Position numbers and translations under genes: made by a program
Notes under the pieces: generated by a model
Told to the model about the DNA's origin: nothing
The model's database searches: none
The model's input: only the letters and a program-made list of their open reading frames with translations
Assembly (NCBI GenBank): GCA_944324095.1
Contig: CALUUY010000007.1
Location: 1-48,100, forward strand
From: an uncultured Elusimicrobiales bacterium
Lineage (GTDB): Bacteria > Elusimicrobiota > Elusimicrobia > Elusimicrobiales > Elusimicrobiaceae
DNA: 48,100 nucleotides
Direction of reading: 5' to 3'
Shown here: one piece after another, positions 44,902 through 48,100 of the stretch
How positions within the stretch are numbered: the stretch's first letter is position 1
How the letters are laid out: every line of letters starts with the position of its first letter

Positions 44902-46365
44902 TTATAAAGTAAAAGTAAAAATTTTACTTTCGTACGGTTTTAATTCCAACACGAACCCCTCATTTCTCATTTGAGGTGTAACCGGAATTTGCTCCTTAGA
45001 AAATTCTTCCTTCACTACCCCATCCGGCACTTCACCGCTTTTCATTGGCAAACGGCAACGGCTGGGTTGGGCGCTATAATTAATAACCACCATCTTACCC
45101 GTGTTACGTTGTTTCCACTGCCAGGCTAATACATTTCTATAAGAGCCGTCCTCCTGCACAAACGGGCGAACGTCTTTGAGTGACCATTGTCCGCCGTGAA
45201 ACTCCGGCGCGGAAGCTATCGTCAACAATCTAGCATAATGGGTAGCTACATCTTTATCCACCGGGAACAAATCTTTTACATACTGAATAGGCAACCGTTG
45301 CAGACGGCCCAATAATTGAAATAAATAAAACATCCGCGCACCGGGCAGCGTGGAAATAATGGTGCTGGCCGCCAGTGATTTTTCTTTACCAAATGCTTTT
45401 AAACTTTCTTCTTCATCGTGGTTGGCAATAAAACGGATGGAACGCATTTGGAACAGATGTTCCGCCCCTAAATGGGCTTTAATGTCTTCCGGAGTGGAAA
45501 AACGAAGCCGGTCATACAGAATTTTGTCATAGGTATAATCAAAACCCATTTCCTGTATGTCCCATTCCAAACCCCAGTACACTTCGGCAATAAAAGTAAA
45601 TTCAGGATATTTTTCCCGTACGGCTTTTAACGCGTCCGACCAAAACTCCTCTTTAGGTAATTGGGAGCCTAAAAATTCCCACCACGTATCCCGGTGTACT
45701 TTGTTTAGGCTAAGCATAGCCATATCACAGCGTACGCCGTCACACTGGGCTGCCACTTTTAGCAAATTGTCCAACATAAAGCGGCGGGTGCGCGGGTTGA
45801 AATAATTTAATTGGGCGGTGTCCGTCCACGGGGCAAAATACGGGTCGCGCCCGTGGGCAATATACTGCCCTTTGGCATTTTTAAAAAACCAATCTTTATG
45901 AGAGGCAGGCTCCGTCTTGCCTGTAGTAATATACAAATCCGGGTTGGTTTCCACTTCCGGTGCGTCTATGGCGGTATGATTGGCTACAAAATCCAACAAT
46001 AAAGCAATCCCCATACCGTTTAATTTGGCACGCAGTTTGCGCAAACTTTCCGCACCGCCTAAAGTTTCATCTACTTCGTACGAGGTTATGGCATACGGAG
46101 AAGAAATAATGTCCTCGGTAGAAAATTCAGGCAATACTTTTTTAACAGAATCCAATACTTCCGGATGGCTGCGGGCAATCTCCCGCCCTTTGGGGCTTTC
46201 TTTCCAAACACCCATAAACCATAAAGCATCAAACCCTAAAGCCTTAATTTCCGTCCAGTAAGAATCCGGAATTTGGTCTAAGGTAAATGCTTTGCCGTGG
46301 CGGCGTTCCAAACGTTTCAGCCACGCCCGTGTATTAATTTCTAAAATGTGCGGATTTGTGCGCAT
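44902..46365 (-). CDS. GH13 alpha-amylase-family enzyme, cytoplasmic
   Basis: 487 residues from the ATG at 46365, which is 9 nt after AGAGG; the ATG at 46371 is too close to that site. All four GH13 regions are present: DFVANH (125-130), VRCDMAML with nucleophile Asp214, IAEVYW with acid Glu261, and FIANHDEE with Asp317. There is no signal peptide, so it probably acts on glycogen or imported maltodextrins. The exact specificity (amylase, glucosidase or other) cannot be assigned. The promoter TTTACA-18-TATAAA carries an upstream palindrome shared with the atp operon. Confidence 0.87.
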   Translation of the reverse strand: MRTNPHILEINTRAWLKRLERRHGKAFTLDQIPDSYWTEIKALGFDALWFMGVWKESPKGREIARSHPEVLDSVKKVLPEFSTEDIISSPYAITSYEVDETLGGAESLRKLRAKLNGMGIALLLDFVANHTAIDAPEVETNPDLYITTGKTEPASHKDWFFKNAKGQYIAHGRDPYFAPWTDTAQLNYFNPRTRRFMLDNLLKVAAQCDGVRCDMAMLSLNKVHRDTWWEFLGSQLPKEEFWSDALKAVREKYPEFTFIAEVYWGLEWDIQEMGFDYTYDKILYDRLRFSTPEDIKAHLGAEHLFQMRSIRFIANHDEEESLKAFGKEKSLAASTIISTLPGARMFYLFQLLGRLQRLPIQYVKDLFPVDKDVATHYARLLTIASAPEFHGGQWSLKDVRPFVQEDGSYRNVLAWQWKQRNTGKMVVINYSAQPSRCRLPMKSGEVPDGVVKEEFSKEQIPVTPQMRNEGFVLELKPYESKIFTFTL

Positions 46366-46385
46366 AACCATTAACCTCTGTTTAG

Positions 46386-46435
46386 TTTATAGCACTTTTT
46401 TTGCAAACTTGTAAACAGTTTTTTACCGAGCGGTA
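46386..46435 (-). promoter_or_regulatory. Promoter and TACCGAGCGGTA palindrome of the GH13 gene
   Basis: The minus strand has TTTACA (46415-46410), an 18-nt spacer, and TATAAA (46391-46386). The palindrome TACCGAGCGGTA (46424-46435) is just upstream of the -35, an activator-like position, and matches the one in the atp leader. Confidence 0.55.
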
Positions 46436-46461
46436 TGTGTTTTTCTCTTCCTAAAAACAAA

Positions 46462-46488
46462 AACCCCCGCCCTTTACGGGCAGGGGTT
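46462..46488 (-). terminator. Terminator of gyrA
   Basis: An 11-bp stem (one G-T pair) with loop GTAAA is followed on the minus strand by TTTGTTTTT, about 20 nt after the gyrA stop. Confidence 0.85.
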
Positions 46489-46507
46489 TATAAGACGCAA
46501 GTAAAGT

Positions 46508-48100
46508 TTATTCTTCGTCTTCAGACTCGGCTTCCGCCTTTACCACGGGAGCAATGCGGGCAATTTTATCGCCCGGATCCATCTTGGCCAACGTTACGCC
46601 TTGCGCATTGCGGCCGACGGAGCGTATGTCTTCACAGCGTACGCGGATGGTCATACCTTTTTCGGTTACAATCATCAAGTCTTTGGTTTCGTCCACCAGT
46701 TTAATACCCACAACTTTACCGTTGCGTTCGCTGGTTTTAATGGTGATGACACCCATCCCGCCGCGGTTTTGGCGTTTGTATTCGCTAAATTCCGTGCGTT
46801 TACCAAAGCCGTTTTCGCAAACGGATAACACATCCGGCTGAGGAGCATCATTGGGTGCTTGTTCCATACCCACCACTACGTCTCCTTCCAGCAAGTTGAT
46901 GGCGCGTACGCCTCTGGCCGGGCGGCCCATCGCGCGTACCTGGTTTTCATCAAAGCGAATGGATTTACCGTTGCGCGTAGCTACGATAATGTCCGATTTG
47001 CCGTGCGTGGTTTGTACGCTGGTTAACACGTCCCCTTCATCCAAACCAATGGCAATAATACCCGTTTTGCGGATATTGGCAAATTCAGACAGTTCCACCC
47101 TCTTAATAGAACCATACCGCGTGCACATCGTCAGGAAGGTGTTTTCGCAGTGTTTCGGGTCAAAGTTTTCAATAGCCACGGCCGAGGTTACTTTTTCTTC
47201 ACCCACCAACTGCAGCAAGTTCACAATCGCTTTACCCTTAGACATACGGTTGCCTTCCGGGATCTCAAACGCACGCAACGCAAATACACGTCCGCGGTTG
47301 GTAAACATCAAAATTGTCGCGTGAGAAGACGTTACAAACAAATGTTCCATAAAGTCTTCTTCTTTGGTTTTCCCGCCAATGATACCTTTACCGCCGCGGT
47401 TTTGGCTGCGGTAAGTATCCAGCGGAATGCGTTTGGCGTAACCGTCGTTGGAAATGGTAATAACCACATCTTCTTTTTCAATTAAATCTTCCATAGAAAA
47501 TGCCGTCATATCCATACCAATTTCCGTGCGGCGTTCGTCCCCGTAGTTCTTTTTCAGTTCCGTCAGTTCGTTAACGATAATGTCTAAAATTTTCTGCGGG
47601 TCAGCCAAAATGCCCTGCAACTCGGCAATCAATTTAAGCAGTTCGGCCTGTTCGTTGGCAATAGCCTCGGCAGACAGCTGCGTTAATTGATGCAAGCGCA
47701 TATCCAAAATAGCCTGGGCCTGCAAGTCAGACAAGTTAAACGTGCTCATTAATTTAAGCTTAGCTTCGGCCGGGTCTTTAGAATTGCGGATAATGGCTAC
47801 CACCTGATCCATATTGGCAATAGCAATCAGTAAACCTTGCAAAATATGTTCGCGCCGCTGGGCTTTGTTTAAGTCAAACTTTGTGCGGTTGGTGATGATT
47901 TCTTTGCGGTGTTTTACATAAGATTTCATCACTTCTTTAAGCGATAATACACGCGGACGCCCGTCCACAATCGCCAACATATTTACCGGGAAGGTTGTTT
48001 GCAACTGCGTGTGCTTAAACAGGTGGTTCAACACTACTTGGGCGTTGCCGTCACGTTTGACTTCAATCACCAGGCGCATACCGCGGCGATCCGACTCATC
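46508..48100 (-). CDS. gyrA: DNA gyrase subunit A (partial, N-terminus outside window)
   Basis: 530 residues of the C-terminal part. The frame is open to the window edge (DESDRRGMRLVIEVKRDGNAQ). It covers the end of the breakage-reunion domain, the coiled coil (DMRLHQLTQLSAEAI), and the six-bladed beta-pinwheel. The GyrA box appears as QNRGGKG, close to the QRRGGKG consensus that allows DNA wrapping and separates GyrA from ParC. The acidic tail (EAESEDEE) is GyrA-like. The catalytic Tyr is outside the window. Confidence 0.94.
   Translation of the reverse strand, partial: DESDRRGMRLVIEVKRDGNAQVVLNHLFKHTQLQTTFPVNMLAIVDGRPRVLSLKEVMKSYVKHRKEIITNRTKFDLNKAQRREHILQGLLIAIANMDQVVAIIRNSKDPAEAKLKLMSTFNLSDLQAQAILDMRLHQLTQLSAEAIANEQAELLKLIAELQGILADPQKILDIIVNELTELKKNYGDERRTEIGMDMTAFSMEDLIEKEDVVITISNDGYAKRIPLDTYRSQNRGGKGIIGGKTKEEDFMEHLFVTSSHATILMFTNRGRVFALRAFEIPEGNRMSKGKAIVNLLQLVGEEKVTSAVAIENFDPKHCENTFLTMCTRYGSIKRVELSEFANIRKTGIIAIGLDEGDVLTSVQTTHGKSDIIVATRNGKSIRFDENQVRAMGRPARGVRAINLLEGDVVVGMEQAPNDAPQPDVLSVCENGFGKRTEFSEYKRQNRGGMGVITIKTSERNGKVVGIKLVDETKDLMIVTEKGMTIRVRCEDIRSVGRNAQGVTLAKMDPGDKIARIAPVVKAEAESEDEE

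Overview
The window reads as one contiguous chromosome segment of a Gram-negative bacterium with intermediate base composition and tight gene packing. Gram-negative signs are a MurE with the DNPR (meso-diaminopimelate) motif, a cell-wall recycling operon (AmpG-like permease, MurQ, AnmK, NagZ), the heptose epimerase HldD, an outer-membrane beta-barrel ending in Phe, and many Sec-type signal peptides. The combination (a bacterial deoxyhypusine-synthase-like protein, small secreted paralogue families, frequent leaderless-looking starts) made me think of a host-associated member of Elusimicrobiota. No decisive phylogenetic marker is present, so that placement is a guess.

Layout. 1-2047: murD (partial) and murE, minus strand. 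2082-5362: a DUF2400/TIGR02757 gene, an alpha/beta hydrolase, a pentapeptide-repeat gene broken by one in-frame TAG, tilS, and a single-domain response regulator. 5428-6015: birA. 6135-10526: four tandem secreted proteins of the ChaN/TraB (TIKI) type. 10516-13508: uvrB, a MarC-family membrane protein, tRNA-Val(CAC). 13661-19432: AI-2E-type transporter, AmpG-like permease, murQ, anmK, nagZ, apparently one operon. 19564-20589: a fifth ChaN/TraB-type copy, also broken by one in-frame TAG. 20739-27995 (minus): guaD, and an unusual operon deoxyhypusine-synthase-like / OMP / DoxX / dnaX / recR / comEC. 28166-29410: glyA. 29557-34607: four tandem secreted chymotrypsin-fold proteins with a Cys in place of the catalytic Ser. 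34604-36627: a Sel1-repeat protein and a prohibitin/HflC-like protein. 36869-44480: a complete F-type ATP synthase operon (I-B-E-F-H-A-hldD-G-D-C) with hldD inserted. 44902-46365: GH13 amylase-like enzyme. 46508-48100: gyrA, partial.

Most interesting content. Two unrelated families of predicted secreted proteins (ChaN/TraB-like and Cys-type chymotrypsin-fold) are controlled by the same promoter architecture: a GGGCC-N4-GGCCC-like dyad, exactly 22 nt, then a -10 hexamer. It occurs five times, usually with a second dyad-like copy 23-24 nt further upstream. Four of the five are followed by an ATG so close to the -10 that the mRNA should be leaderless. The Cys-type proteins carry a G-[FY]-C-G-S signature followed 15 residues after the Cys by a His, which strongly resembles viral 3C proteases. 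I regard this co-regulated secreted set as the best candidate for an undescribed system.

Other points are a possible frameshift/slippage site in dnaX that would give a product of about 432 residues, a TACCGAGCGGTA palindrome shared by the ATP synthase operon and the amylase gene, and -10 elements 6-7 nt upstream of the start codon in several housekeeping genes. Promoter, operator and terminator calls were made by eye.
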